A stretch of DNA of 20,598 nucleotides, from the NCBI GenBank assembly GCA_947311265.1, contig CAMZKQ010000197.1, positions 1 to 20,598 of the forward strand. Reading direction: 5' to 3'. Below the pieces are notes generated by a model. The model did no database searches. It was given only the letters and a program-made list of their open reading frames with translations, and was not told where the DNA came from. The DNA comes from an uncultured Chlorobiota bacterium (GTDB taxonomy: Bacteria; Bacteroidota; Bacteroidia; Bacteroidales; JAADGE01). This document shows, one piece after another, positions 8,515-17,064 of the stretch. Made by a program: the position numbers and the translations under genes. Each line of letters begins with the position of its first letter. The stretch's first letter is position 1.

Positions 8515-9317
8515 TATTTACCCATATTATTCATGATTTGATTAATGATTTTGAAAAACTCAGGGTAAATAGTGGCATTACTGGCCATTATATCCTTGCC
8601 AAAAATATAATTATTGCCCCCATTATAGTCGGATACTTTACCTCCGGCTTCTTGCACGATAAATGCCCCTGCTGCTACGTCCCATGGGTTTAGCCCATAT
8701 TCGTAGAAGGCATCGAAACGCCCACAGGCAACGTAGGCCAAGTCGGTAGCTGCTGACCCTGGGCGGCGTATGCCGTGGGAGTGGTGCATGAAATATTCTA
8801 GCGTTTTCATAAATTGGGGCAGGCGGGCATAGTCGTAGTAGGGGAAGCCCGTGCCGATAAGCGAGTCTTCTATTTTTTCGGTTTTAGAAACCGAAATAGG
8901 CTTACCGTTTAAAAATGCACCACTGCCTTTGCTTGCATAAAATGTTTCGCTAGCTCCTGCCTCATATACAATCCCTGCTACAATTTCATCATTTTCTTGC
9001 AAGGCAACACTCACCGAAAAGGGCAAAAGCCCGTGTATAAAATTGGTTGTGCCATCTAGTGGGTCAATTATCCAGTTGTACTTTTTGCCTACTTTTGTAG
9101 ATGTGCCTTCTTCGGCAATATAGCCAGCTTCGGGCAGCAATTCTGATAAATCTTCGATGAGCATTTTTTCTGCCTCACGGTCGGCATAGCTCACAAAGTC
9201 GTTTTTTCCTTTGGTTTCAGTTTTGCTAGTATTAAATTTTTTTTGTTCATTGGCAAGCCAGCGTCCGGCACGCTCGGCAGCTTTTACTGCAAATTTTGTG
9301 ATGTATTCGTAGTTCAT
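8514..9317 (-). CDS. Inositol-monophosphatase family phosphatase (SuhB-like)
   Basis: This 267-residue enzyme is of normal length and contains the whole metal-dependent sugar-phosphatase signature: ADREAEK (45-51), EEG (69-71, metal-binding Glu70), DPLDGTTN (85-92, two metal-binding Asp), GSAATD (187-192) and NPWDVAAG (210-217, Asp213). It should hydrolyse inositol 1-phosphate or a related sugar phosphate in the cytoplasm using Mg2+; family members also act on other polyol phosphates, so the substrate is open. Its ATG shares a base with the TAA of the upstream gene (TAATG at 9317), and its own stop overlaps the ATG of the downstream remnant the same way, so it is probably translationally coupled to its neighbour. 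Confidence 0.92.
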   Translation of the reverse strand: MNYEYITKFAVKAAERAGRWLANEQKKFNTSKTETKGKNDFVSYADREAEKMLIEDLSELLPEAGYIAEEGTSTKVGKKYNWIIDPLDGTTNFIHGLLPFSVSVALQENDEIVAGIVYEAGASETFYASKGSGAFLNGKPISVSKTEKIEDSLIGTGFPYYDYARLPQFMKTLEYFMHHSHGIRRPGSAATDLAYVACGRFDAFYEYGLNPWDVAAGAFIVQEAGGKVSDYNGGNNYIFGKDIMASNATIYPEFFKIINQIMNNMGK

Positions 9318-10531
9318 TATTTGGATTTAAATGTATTTTGTTTACTAATAATAACGCCCTTTGCAATGCAATCTTTTTGGCGAAATTGCTTAGTGTTTTT
9401 ATAATCTATTTTAGTGAGCTGGTATTCTTCCGAAATGGTAATGATATTTTCGCCTGCTCCATAATACTCTTCGTAGCTAAATTTATTGGTCGTAAAAATC
9501 CGTTCTGGCACATACTTGCCCTTTTCTTTTTTGTAAGAAATTTCAAATAAAAAACCAAGTTCATGTATTAAAATCCCAGTTCTCCTCATATCTAGTTCAA
9601 ATATAGAACCAATTTTCCATACCCGCTTCATGCGTTCGGGGGAGTACGAAAAATGTAATTTTGTAAAGGCAAAAGTAGTCATATCTACCTCTATATAGCC
9701 TTCATACACGCCTTTTTTTGAGCTTTTTTTTGGTTTAAATTTAATGATGTATTTTCCACTATCTTGTTGCACTCTTTTTTCGGTATAAGTATAGGTGTAA
9801 TGCTTGTATTCCTTTGGGTTTAGAAAATTAATTTTTATAGAGGGCAGCTGCAAAAACTGTTTTCGATATTTTACAAAATCTGCCAAAAGCAACTCGTGCA
9901 AACCGTTAATGATAATCATTTGTTCCCAAATGGGCAAATAGGAGGGGGTCTTTACCACTTTTACATCAGTAATTTTCACTCTTTCTGCCCTCTTTTTATG
10001 CTGCCTATAGGCTGTTTTTCGGATATAAATGGTGGCACTAGCATCAAGGATATTAACATCATTTTCAAATGCCAACTCCCTGTACTTCCCAACATGAACA
10101 AGGGGTTGCTGCGGATAATTATTAGCGACTTCTGTATAGCACTTTTCAATAAGTTCGGTCGTTGTCATTGGGCGGATAATAATTTCATTAACCGCTTTGT
10201 ATAAAGGGACAAGCTCTACAATCACCTCATTATCGTTTGTAAAATGGCGTATTGCAATTTCCCTTTTCTTGTGCCCTGTGTAGGAAAATAAAATGGGATT
10301 TGTGGCAAATTGAGCCGGGACTATAAATTCAAATTTGCCTTGCTCATCGCTAATTCCGCCCAATAGCGAGCCCGAAATTTGTATCCCTGCAAAGGGCAAA
10401 TTTTCGCCAGTTTCGGCATCAATAACAGTGCCGTAAATTGTAATATTTCCTTGTGCTAGTGTATAATTTACACTTATCAGAAATATAAAACCAATTAGAA
10501 AATATTTGGTATTTATCAAGCACTTACACAC
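9317..10531 (-). CDS. Secreted protein with CarboxypepD_reg-like domain
   Basis: The 404-residue product starts with a signal peptide (hydrophobic YFLIGFIFLISV, likely cut near TLAQ at about 26). It continues with a carboxypeptidase-regulatory-like beta-sandwich (about 29-105: ITIYGTVIDAETGENLPFAG, then GISDEQGKFEF). This domain is common at the N-terminus of Bacteroidota envelope proteins. The remaining 300 residues are beta-rich and lysine-rich, with no catalytic motif I recognise and no TonB-receptor plug. It is therefore neither a SusC protein nor a peptidase. A periplasmic or outer-membrane location is inferred. The start overlaps the end of the beta-phosphoglucomutase gene by 8 bases, and the stop overlaps the phosphatase start. 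The function is unknown. Confidence 0.82.
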   Translation of the reverse strand: MCKCLINTKYFLIGFIFLISVNYTLAQGNITIYGTVIDAETGENLPFAGIQISGSLLGGISDEQGKFEFIVPAQFATNPILFSYTGHKKREIAIRHFTNDNEVIVELVPLYKAVNEIIIRPMTTTELIEKCYTEVANNYPQQPLVHVGKYRELAFENDVNILDASATIYIRKTAYRQHKKRAERVKITDVKVVKTPSYLPIWEQMIIINGLHELLLADFVKYRKQFLQLPSIKINFLNPKEYKHYTYTYTEKRVQQDSGKYIIKFKPKKSSKKGVYEGYIEVDMTTFAFTKLHFSYSPERMKRVWKIGSIFELDMRRTGILIHELGFLFEISYKKEKGKYVPERIFTTNKFSYEEYYGAGENIITISEEYQLTKIDYKNTKQFRQKDCIAKGVIISKQNTFKSK

Positions 10532-11201
10532 TTTCGTTTAGCCAATTAATGCCTTTTACGGTTTCAATGATTTTGTCGTGAGTTAGCTCTGCAAAACCAT
10601 CGAAGCAAAAATCAGCATCGGGCAAATCTTTTGTTGCACCAATACCAATGCAATACATTCCTGCGGCTTTTGCAGCTTTTGCTCCTGCTGCTGCGTCTTC
10701 AAAAACAATGCACTCGCTAGGGAGTGCGTCTATGGCTTCTGCCCCTTTTAGGAACACTTCGGGGTCGGGTTTCGAGTTTTTTACGGAATTGCCATCTACA
10801 ATGGCATCAAAATATTTGAGCAGATTGGTTTTTTGTAGTACCAATTCTGCATTTTTACTGGCAGAGCCAAGGGCAATTTTTGCCCCTTTTGCTTTGGCAT
10901 CATCTAAAAATTCAGCAACGCCTGGGAGTAATTCATCGGCGGTTATTTTAGAGATAAATTCAACGTAATTATCATTTTTTGTTTTGAGTAGCTTGTCCTT
11001 TTCTTGTGGCGATAATTTTATGTTGCCCAACTTTAAAATGATATTTAAAGAATCGCCCCGACTTATGCCCTTTAGTTTTTCATTATCTTTTTGGGTGAAT
11101 GGGATTTTTAAATTCTCTGCAATGGTTTTCCATGCCAAAAAATGGTATTTTGCAGTATCTGCAAGTACCCCATCAAGGTCAAATATTAGAGATGTTATCA
11201 T
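10524..11201 (-). CDS. pgmB: Beta-phosphoglucomutase (HAD superfamily)
   Basis: This cytoplasmic enzyme should interconvert beta-glucose 1-phosphate and glucose 6-phosphate. From the ATG at 11201 it has 225 residues, the usual length. The nucleophile and acid/base are in FDLDGVLADTA (Asp8, Asp10). The cap carries LKGISRGDSL (43-52), matching the beta-PGM substrate loop. GSASKN (112-117) holds the phosphate-binding Ser, NSKPDP (142-147) the Lys, and FEDAAAG (167-173) the Glu168-Asp169 metal ligands. A longer frame reaches 11240, but its extra 13 residues precede the conserved N-terminal strand, so the 11201 start is preferred. It lies 75 bases downstream of the MFS gene. With LacI and SusC/D nearby, it fits catabolism of a disaccharide such as maltose by a phosphorylase; no phosphorylase is in the window. 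Confidence 0.93.
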   Translation of the reverse strand: MITSLIFDLDGVLADTAKYHFLAWKTIAENLKIPFTQKDNEKLKGISRGDSLNIILKLGNIKLSPQEKDKLLKTKNDNYVEFISKITADELLPGVAEFLDDAKAKGAKIALGSASKNAELVLQKTNLLKYFDAIVDGNSVKNSKPDPEVFLKGAEAIDALPSECIVFEDAAAGAKAAKAAGMYCIGIGATKDLPDADFCFDGFAELTHDKIIETVKGINWLNESV

Positions 11202-11249
11202 GATTTTATTTTTGTAGATTTTAGATACTTGCAACGTCAAAATCTAATG

Positions 11250-11298
11250 AACGACTTCCTTCTTACGACTTACTACTTACGACTTACTACTTACTACT
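11250..11298. repeat. Heptanucleotide tandem repeat, seven units, overlapping the end of the MFS gene
   Basis: On the plus strand, seven successive 7-base units read AACGACT, TCCTTCT, TACGACT, TACTACT, TACGACT, TACTACT, TACTACT. Units 3-6 form two exact 14-base repeats. The array begins in the gap before beta-PGM and runs into the MFS gene. It encodes that protein's last residues (VVSSKS), and its stop codon lies at 11277-11279 inside the array. Because the unit is not a multiple of three, a change in copy number would shift the C-terminal frame. Confidence 0.85.
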
Positions 11299-12632
11299 TC
11301 TTCATCGTCATCATCTTTTACAAACATAACTGATGCGGCGGCAATAAACATTAAAATACCAGCTACCACAATGGCATAAATGGCATAAGAATCATAGACT
11401 CGTTTTACAATAGGGCCACCAACAACGCCATTTACAATTTGTGGGGCAACAATAAAAAAGTTAAAAATTCCCATATAAATCCCCATTTTTCCTGGCGGAA
11501 TTGAGCCTGCTAAAATGGCATAAGGCATAGCCAAGATACTTGCCCAAGCAATCCCAACACCAACCATTGAGAGGATTAGCCAGTATGGGTCTGAAAAAAA
11601 GTAGATGGATACTAAGCCCAAACCTCCTGCGGTAAGCGAAATGGCATGGGTCATTTTTCGGCTAGTCCATTTTGCAATAGCTGGAAGGAAGAGGGCAAAA
11701 GCTGCGGCAACGGCATTGTAAACACCAAACATAACGCCTACCCAGTTGCCAGCATCGTTGTAAAGTTCTGAGCTAGTATCGGTTACGGCTGTGCCGTAAA
11801 TGTGCTGTGCAATGGCTGGTGTGGAAAATACCCACATAGAAAATAGGGCAAACCAAGAAAAAAATTGGACTAATCCAAGTTGCATCATGGTTTTGGGCAT
11901 TTTTGCAAAATCCTTAAAGATATCTAAAAGTCCTCCACTTTCTTCCTCATCAAGGCTAGTGCCATTGTATTGGGCATATTCCTCGGGTGGATATTCCTTG
12001 GTTTTAACTACTGTCCATATTATGGCAGATAAAAATACTACACCTCCGATATAGAACGAAAATATAACATTATCAGGCACTTGCCCCGGTGGGGCAACTT
12101 TGGCAATACCTACCCATTCGGCAAGTATATATGGCAACCATGAGCCACCTACTGCACCTAAACCAATAAGAAAAGTTTGCACGGAAAATCCTAATGTCCG
12201 CTGGTCGGCAGGGAGCATATCGGCAACTAATGCCCGAAAGGGCTCCATGGCTATATTTATGGAAGCGTCCATAATCATTAGCATTCCTGCACCAATAAAC
12301 ATGGCTGGGAGGAAACCTGCCAGTACTGCGGAGTTGGGCATGAAAATAAGGGCTAGCGATGCTAAAATTGCACCAACTAAAAAATAGGGCTTTCTTCGCC
12401 CGAGTTTGTTCCAAGTCCTGTCGCTATAATGCCCAATTATGGGTTGTACGATAAGCCCTGTTATGGGGGCAGCTAACCAGAACCATGAGAGGTGTTCTAC
12501 ATCTGCACCAAAGTTTTGGAGGATTCTGCTTACGTTTGCATTTTGGAGGGCAAATCCAAATTGGATTCCTAGGAAGCCAAAACTCATGTTCCATATTTGC
12601 CAAAAACTTAAATGTGGTTTTTTCTTTTTCAT
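11277..12632 (-). CDS. MFS sugar transporter (SLC45-like glycoside/cation symporter branch)
   Basis: This inner-membrane transporter has 451 residues and about twelve hydrophobic segments. After the first helices it shows GLIVQPIIGHYSDRTWNKLG followed by RRKP, the MFS loop 2-3 motif in the form seen in SLC45/sucrose-type and Bacteroidota maltose-type carriers. A second related stretch lies before the C-terminal half (LPAIAKWTSRKMTHAISLTA). The C-terminus is an acidic DDDDEE tail followed by VVSSKS, which is encoded by a heptanucleotide repeat. It lies between the LacI-family regulator (192-base gap) and beta-PGM (75-base gap), a gene set expected for uptake of an alpha-glucoside such as maltose or a short maltodextrin. 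The substrate is inferred from context only. Confidence 0.88.
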   Translation of the reverse strand: MKKKKPHLSFWQIWNMSFGFLGIQFGFALQNANVSRILQNFGADVEHLSWFWLAAPITGLIVQPIIGHYSDRTWNKLGRRKPYFLVGAILASLALIFMPNSAVLAGFLPAMFIGAGMLMIMDASINIAMEPFRALVADMLPADQRTLGFSVQTFLIGLGAVGGSWLPYILAEWVGIAKVAPPGQVPDNVIFSFYIGGVVFLSAIIWTVVKTKEYPPEEYAQYNGTSLDEEESGGLLDIFKDFAKMPKTMMQLGLVQFFSWFALFSMWVFSTPAIAQHIYGTAVTDTSSELYNDAGNWVGVMFGVYNAVAAAFALFLPAIAKWTSRKMTHAISLTAGGLGLVSIYFFSDPYWLILSMVGVGIAWASILAMPYAILAGSIPPGKMGIYMGIFNFFIVAPQIVNGVVGGPIVKRVYDSYAIYAIVVAGILMFIAAASVMFVKDDDDEEVVSSKS

Positions 12633-12824
12633 TTTTTGAAAAATTTAAGTCAATACAAAGCCAAGTAGCAATGTATAAATATATTGCTTTTATAAAAAAA
12701 AAAGAGAAAGGGAAGAGGCCTTTTAAATGTAATAAAGTGAAATAATCTGCGTTGTAAATTTAGAAAAAAATAATAGGCTTACCAAATGTTTCTTCCATGG
12801 TTTGGAGAAAATAAACAAGAAAAG
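12633..12824. promoter_or_regulatory. Intergenic region between lacI-family and MFS genes, with a small palindrome
   Basis: This 192-base AT-rich gap should hold the start signals for the MFS gene if it has its own promoter. It contains an inverted repeat at 12667-12688 (AGCAATGTAT and ATATATTGCT, one G-T pair, two-base centre) followed by an A10 run. There is no U tract after the stem on either strand, so it is not a classical terminator. No CG-centred LacI-type operator was found here. Its role is unknown. Confidence 0.35.
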
Positions 12825-13835
12825 TTATTTTGTTGATGCCCGAATAATTAGTTTAGTCGGGATAATTTCTGTTTTATAGGGTTGCTTAGTTTTCTTTTCA
12901 ATACGAGAAATAAGTAGCTCGGTAGCTTTTTGTCCCATTTTAAATCCATTTTGATCCACCGTTGTAAGTGGTGGGTCGGTTATTTTTGAAATCTCACCGT
13001 TGGTAAATCCCACTACTGAAATTTGCTCTGGAACTTTTAACCCTGCATTTTTTATTGCAGAGATTGCACCTGCAGCGGTTAAATCGTTTACAGTAAAAAT
13101 GCCGTCAGGGATATTGTTTTGGGCAAGAAGTTTGTTACATTTCGCTTTTGCATCATGAAAATTATCACAGCTTATTATAAGGTGTTCATTTATTGCAATA
13201 TTGTTGGCTAAAAGGGCATCTGTAAAGCCTTTCTTTCGCTTTTCGCTAATTTCTAGGTTTTTAGGACCCGAAAAATGGCTTAGTTTTTTACAGCCGGTAT
13301 TAATAAGGTATTCAGTGGCCTCAAAGGCGGCTTTATAGTCATCAATAACCACTTTGTCGGTAGTAATATTGGGGCAAACCCTATCAACAAAAGTAATTGG
13401 GATTTTATTTTCTTCTATATTTTTAAAGTGGTCAAAATTAGTTGTGTCCTTTGTTGGTGAAATAATTATCCCGTCGGCACGGCTAGAAATTAGTGTTTGG
13501 GTATTAATAACTTCACGCTCGTAGGATTCGTTGGATTGGCAAATAATTACGCTATACCCTCTTTTAAAGGCAAATTCTTCAATTCCGCTTATAATTGAGG
13601 CGAAAAAATGGTGTACTATTTGGGGAACAATAATGCCTATAATATGGCTTCGTCCTTGCCGTAGGCTTAGTGCAATAGTATTGGGTTTGTAATTTAGGCG
13701 GTCGGCAAGTTCTTGCACTCGTACTTTTGTTTTTATACTTATGTCGGGGTGGTCTTTTAATGCACGAGAAACTGTAGAAACAGAAACGCCTAACGCTTCG
13801 GCAAGGTCTTTAATTGTGATTTGTGCGCTTTTCAT
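12825..13835 (-). CDS. LacI-family transcriptional regulator
   Basis: The 336-residue protein has the family's normal length and order. An N-terminal helix-turn-helix (about 6-27) reads TIKDLAEALGVSVSTVSRAL, a hinge helix follows (YKPNTIALSLRQGRS, about 51-65), and then a periplasmic-binding-protein-like sugar sensor with IIGIIVPQIVHHFFASII, ADGIIISPTKD, PITFVDR and ISVVGFTNGEIS. It should bind CG-centred palindromes and release or gain binding with a sugar effector. It diverges from the SusC operon across 262 bases that hold a matching operator, and is followed on its own strand by MFS and beta-PGM. This makes it the likely local regulator of glycan uptake. Whether it represses or activates is not shown. 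Confidence 0.93.
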   Translation of the reverse strand: MKSAQITIKDLAEALGVSVSTVSRALKDHPDISIKTKVRVQELADRLNYKPNTIALSLRQGRSHIIGIIVPQIVHHFFASIISGIEEFAFKRGYSVIICQSNESYEREVINTQTLISSRADGIIISPTKDTTNFDHFKNIEENKIPITFVDRVCPNITTDKVVIDDYKAAFEATEYLINTGCKKLSHFSGPKNLEISEKRKKGFTDALLANNIAINEHLIISCDNFHDAKAKCNKLLAQNNIPDGIFTVNDLTAAGAISAIKNAGLKVPEQISVVGFTNGEISKITDPPLTTVDQNGFKMGQKATELLISRIEKKTKQPYKTEIIPTKLIIRASTK

Positions 13836-14097
13836 GGGCGTAATTTTTAGCTTTATAGATTTAATTTTGTCGAAAGTACAATTTCTTTAGAAAGGACGCA
13901 AAAAAAATGCTTAATGCAATCGTTTGCGGATACGTTTGTTTAAAAAACGGTTAAATAATTGTTAAAATAATTTGAAATTAAAGAAAAAAAAACTTAATTT
14001 TATACAAAGAATTTGGAAGAACTCTTTTAATATATGATAAGAAAATAAGAATAATCTGCTATTATTTTATTAATCTAATTATCAAAATCAAAAAGTA
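13836..14097. promoter_or_regulatory. Divergent control region between lacI-family and SusC-like genes
   Basis: These 262 very AT-rich bases separate two divergent starts and must hold promoters for both. CG-centred elements cluster at 13916-13950: a good palindrome (listed separately), a half-site CGTTTG at 13933-13938, and a weak third element around 13948. A possible Bacteroidota-type promoter for the SusC gene is TTTG at 14012-14015 followed by TATATG at 14031-14036, but spacing and match are poor. No Shine-Dalgarno sequence precedes the ATG at 14098. Confidence 0.5.
13916..13927. promoter_or_regulatory. Candidate LacI-family operator
   Basis: GCAATCGTTTGC is symmetric at 10 of 12 positions around a central CG, the classic LacI/GalR/CcpA-type operator layout. 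It lies about 80 bases upstream of the lacI-family start and about 170 upstream of the SusC-like start. A second CGTTTG half-site follows with its CG 12 bases away (13933-13934). The link to the adjacent regulator is inferred from position and motif class. Confidence 0.6.
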
Positions 14098-17052
14098 ATG
14101 AACTATAAAATTTTACTAAGAAAAGGGCTACTAGTCTTTTTGAGTATTGTTTTGACGGCCAGCTTTGCATCGGCACAAAAAACAATAACAGGCACCGTAA
14201 CCGATGAATCTGGTGGTGGACTCCCTGGTGTAAGTGTTCTTGAAAAAGGAACAACAAATGGAACAATGACCGACATGAATGGACATTATTTGCTTGAAGC
14301 AAGCGATGATGCCACGATGTTGGTTTTTTCATTTATAGGCATGGAAACCCAAGGTGTAGCCATTAGAGGAAATATCGTAGATTGCCTTTTAATAGAGGAG
14401 GACACTGAAATAGACGAGGTTATTGTAGTGGGGTACGGTACAATGAAAAAATCAGATAAAACTGGTGCTGTAACTAATGTAACTGCTGATGAGCTTAACG
14501 GTGGTGTGCTTACCGACCCTATACAAGGACTAGTAGGAAAGGCTGCCGGAGTAATGATTACCAAGCAAGGTGGCGACCCTAATGCAGGATTCTCTGTAAA
14601 GATTAGAGGCTCAGCAGCATTTGGTTCGGGTACTGAACCTCTTTATGTTATTGACGGTGTGCCTGGTGTAGATCCTACAACAGTTGCCCCTGAAGATATT
14701 GAGTCTTTTAATATCTTAAAAGATGCCTCTTCTACTGCCATTTATGGAGCAAGAGGGGCAAATGGTGTGGTTATTATTACCACAAAAAAAGGGAAAAAAG
14801 GCAATGGAAGTAAAGTGAGCTTTAATAGCTACTACTCTATCGACAAAGTGGCAAAACGTTACGATTTACTTTCCGCAACAGATGTTAGAGATTATGTTAG
14901 CAAGTATTCTATTGATTTTTCCGATGGTGGTGCAGATACCGATTGGCAAAACGAAATTTTTAGAACAGGAACATCGCAGTCTTACAATATTGCTATTTCT
15001 GGCGGTGGCGATAAAACGTCGTATTACACCTCTTATACACATACCGATTTTTCTGGTGTGATTTTAGGCTCGGAAAAAGTAAGAGATATTGCCCGTGTAA
15101 ACCTTACCCAAAAAGCACTAAATAATAAACTTACAATTTCTGCAAATGTATCCGGAACATTGGAGAAAAATAAATATGTTTCTTATGGAGGCTGGGGAAC
15201 ACACGACGTATTGTACCAAGCATTCAGAAGAAGCCCAACCGACCCATTATTGCTTGATAATGGCGATTTCCATGAAAGCGATAGGCTTTTTAACTCTAAA
15301 AACCCAGTGGCAACACTTGATGAAATATCGAATACAAGAGATGCCAAACGTTTCTTAGGAAACGTAAAAGCAGATTTAGAAATTATTGATGGGCTAGTTT
15401 TTGGCACAAATTTATCATACATTAGAGACGACTCTGAAAACTCCTACTTCCTACCCACCTACTCTTACAAGGCTGGCGAAGGCTGGGGGAATAGAAGCTA
15501 CGGAAATTACTCAAGTCAGTTATTAGAAACAACCTTAAAATATTCAAAAACTTTTGCATCTGTGCATAACATTAATCTTTTGGCAGGTTACTCATTTCAA
15601 GAAGATAATTCTGACGGCTTTTCGGCAGGGGGCAGCAAGCCAGCTTCCAATTATGTACAAGCCAATAATTTAGGACTGTTACAAAACGTAAAAACAGGAA
15701 ATATTAGCTCCTATAGAAACAGTGCAAGAATGGCCTCTTTTTTCGGAAGAGCAGCTTATAACTTAAAATCAAAATATTTCCTTACCGCCACAGTACGTGC
15801 CGATGGCTCGTCTAAATTTGGAGACAATAACGAATGGGGCGTTTTCCCTGCACTTAATGGGGCTTGGAACATGAAAGAAGAAGGCTTCCTTAAAGGCGTT
15901 AGCTTTATTTCCATGTTAAAACTTAGAGCAGGTTACGGAATTACAGGAAATCAAGACATTGGGCTTTACCTAGATAAAACAATTATGAAACCAGCAGGAA
16001 CAGCAATTGACCCTGAAACTGGCGAAACCGTAATCTCTTTCGAGGGCGATAAAAACCCAAACCCAGATTTGCAATGGGAAGAAAATAAAGAATATGGTTT
16101 TGGTATTGATTATGGTTTTTGGGGAAGTAGAATCTCTGGCTCTATCGACTATTACGACAAAGCCACAGACCACCTAGTAGCCCAATACAGCGTAGGTCCA
16201 CCAACATACAAGTACGCCTCTATATGGGCAAACGAAGGCTTTATTAGGAACAAAGGACTTGAATTTAATACCCAAGTAGTAGCTGTTGATAAAAAGAATT
16301 TTGATTGGAACACCTCTTTTACTTTCTCTACCAACAAACAAGAAGTAATTAGTTTAGATGGTGGAAAATACAATATTGAACTCTTAAAACAAGGCTATGT
16401 TTCAGGCCCCGGAGCAGTTGGTGGCGAAAACTGGACACAAGTAGTGATGCAAGGCCACGAACTAGGCTCTTTCTATATGCCAGAATATGCAGGCCTATCA
16501 GCAGATGGGAAATTCCTTTTTCATACCGCAGAAGGCGGAGTTACACGTAACTTTGAAGATGCCGAACGCCGATTTGTAGGCAGTGCATTACCTGATTACG
16601 AACTTGCATGGTCTAATAATTTCACATTCTTAGAAAGCATAGATTTAAGCTTTGCATTTAGAGCCATTTTAGGCTATGACGTGTACAACGGAACAAAAAT
16701 GTTTTTCGGCAACCCAAACGGTTTAATGCCCAACGGTAATGTACTAAGAACTGCACTTGATGAAAAAGAAGCAGGACTCACGAGTAGCCCTACACTTAGT
16801 AGTTACTACCTAGAAGACGCTTCTTTCCTAAGATTAGACAACATCTCGATAGGTTACAACTTCAATGCTAAAAAAATTAGAGGCGTAGAAAAACTAAGAG
16901 TTTACTTTACATCTAATAATTTATGGTTGCTAACTGGCTACTCAGGCTTAGACCCAGAAATTAATTTTAACGGTTTATCATTTGGTGTAGATACATTTAG
17001 TATGTACCCTAAAACAAAAACCTTTACTTTCGGATTAAATCTAACTTTCTAA
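14098..17052 (+). CDS. SusC/RagA-family TonB-dependent outer-membrane glycan transporter
   Basis: This 984-residue protein forms the barrel of a SusC/D uptake complex and moves oligosaccharides across the outer membrane with TonB energy. A signal peptide ends at ASA before Gln27. Residues 28 to about 100 are a CarboxypepD_reg-like domain (ITGTVTDESGGGLPGVSV). About 104-119 is EIDEVIVVGYGTMKKS, the SusC-family segment before the plug. The plug ends in the signature LYVIDGVPG (182-190), then DIESFNILKDASSTAIYGAR and GANGVVIITTKKG. The rest is a beta barrel ending FTFGLNLTF, with the terminal aromatic needed for insertion. The SusD-like gene starts 12 bases later. Length and motifs are complete. 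Alpha-glucan specificity is inferred from neighbours. Confidence 0.96.
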   Translation: MNYKILLRKGLLVFLSIVLTASFASAQKTITGTVTDESGGGLPGVSVLEKGTTNGTMTDMNGHYLLEASDDATMLVFSFIGMETQGVAIRGNIVDCLLIEEDTEIDEVIVVGYGTMKKSDKTGAVTNVTADELNGGVLTDPIQGLVGKAAGVMITKQGGDPNAGFSVKIRGSAAFGSGTEPLYVIDGVPGVDPTTVAPEDIESFNILKDASSTAIYGARGANGVVIITTKKGKKGNGSKVSFNSYYSIDKVAKRYDLLSATDVRDYVSKYSIDFSDGGADTDWQNEIFRTGTSQSYNIAISGGGDKTSYYTSYTHTDFSGVILGSEKVRDIARVNLTQKALNNKLTISANVSGTLEKNKYVSYGGWGTHDVLYQAFRRSPTDPLLLDNGDFHESDRLFNSKNPVATLDEISNTRDAKRFLGNVKADLEIIDGLVFGTNLSYIRDDSENSYFLPTYSYKAGEGWGNRSYGNYSSQLLETTLKYSKTFASVHNINLLAGYSFQEDNSDGFSAGGSKPASNYVQANNLGLLQNVKTGNISSYRNSARMASFFGRAAYNLKSKYFLTATVRADGSSKFGDNNEWGVFPALNGAWNMKEEGFLKGVSFISMLKLRAGYGITGNQDIGLYLDKTIMKPAGTAIDPETGETVISFEGDKNPNPDLQWEENKEYGFGIDYGFWGSRISGSIDYYDKATDHLVAQYSVGPPTYKYASIWANEGFIRNKGLEFNTQVVAVDKKNFDWNTSFTFSTNKQEVISLDGGKYNIELLKQGYVSGPGAVGGENWTQVVMQGHELGSFYMPEYAGLSADGKFLFHTAEGGVTRNFEDAERRFVGSALPDYELAWSNNFTFLESIDLSFAFRAILGYDVYNGTKMFFGNPNGLMPNGNVLRTALDEKEAGLTSSPTLSSYYLEDASFLRLDNISIGYNFNAKKIRGVEKLRVYFTSNNLWLLTGYSGLDPEINFNGLSFGVDTFSMYPKTKTFTFGLNLTF

Positions 17053-17064
17053 AAAAAAATCAAA

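Noticed and set aside
11202..11240. Thirteen-residue N-terminal extension of beta-phosphoglucomutase
   Set aside because: The family begins right at the FDLDGV strand, and an ATG at 11201 fits exactly.
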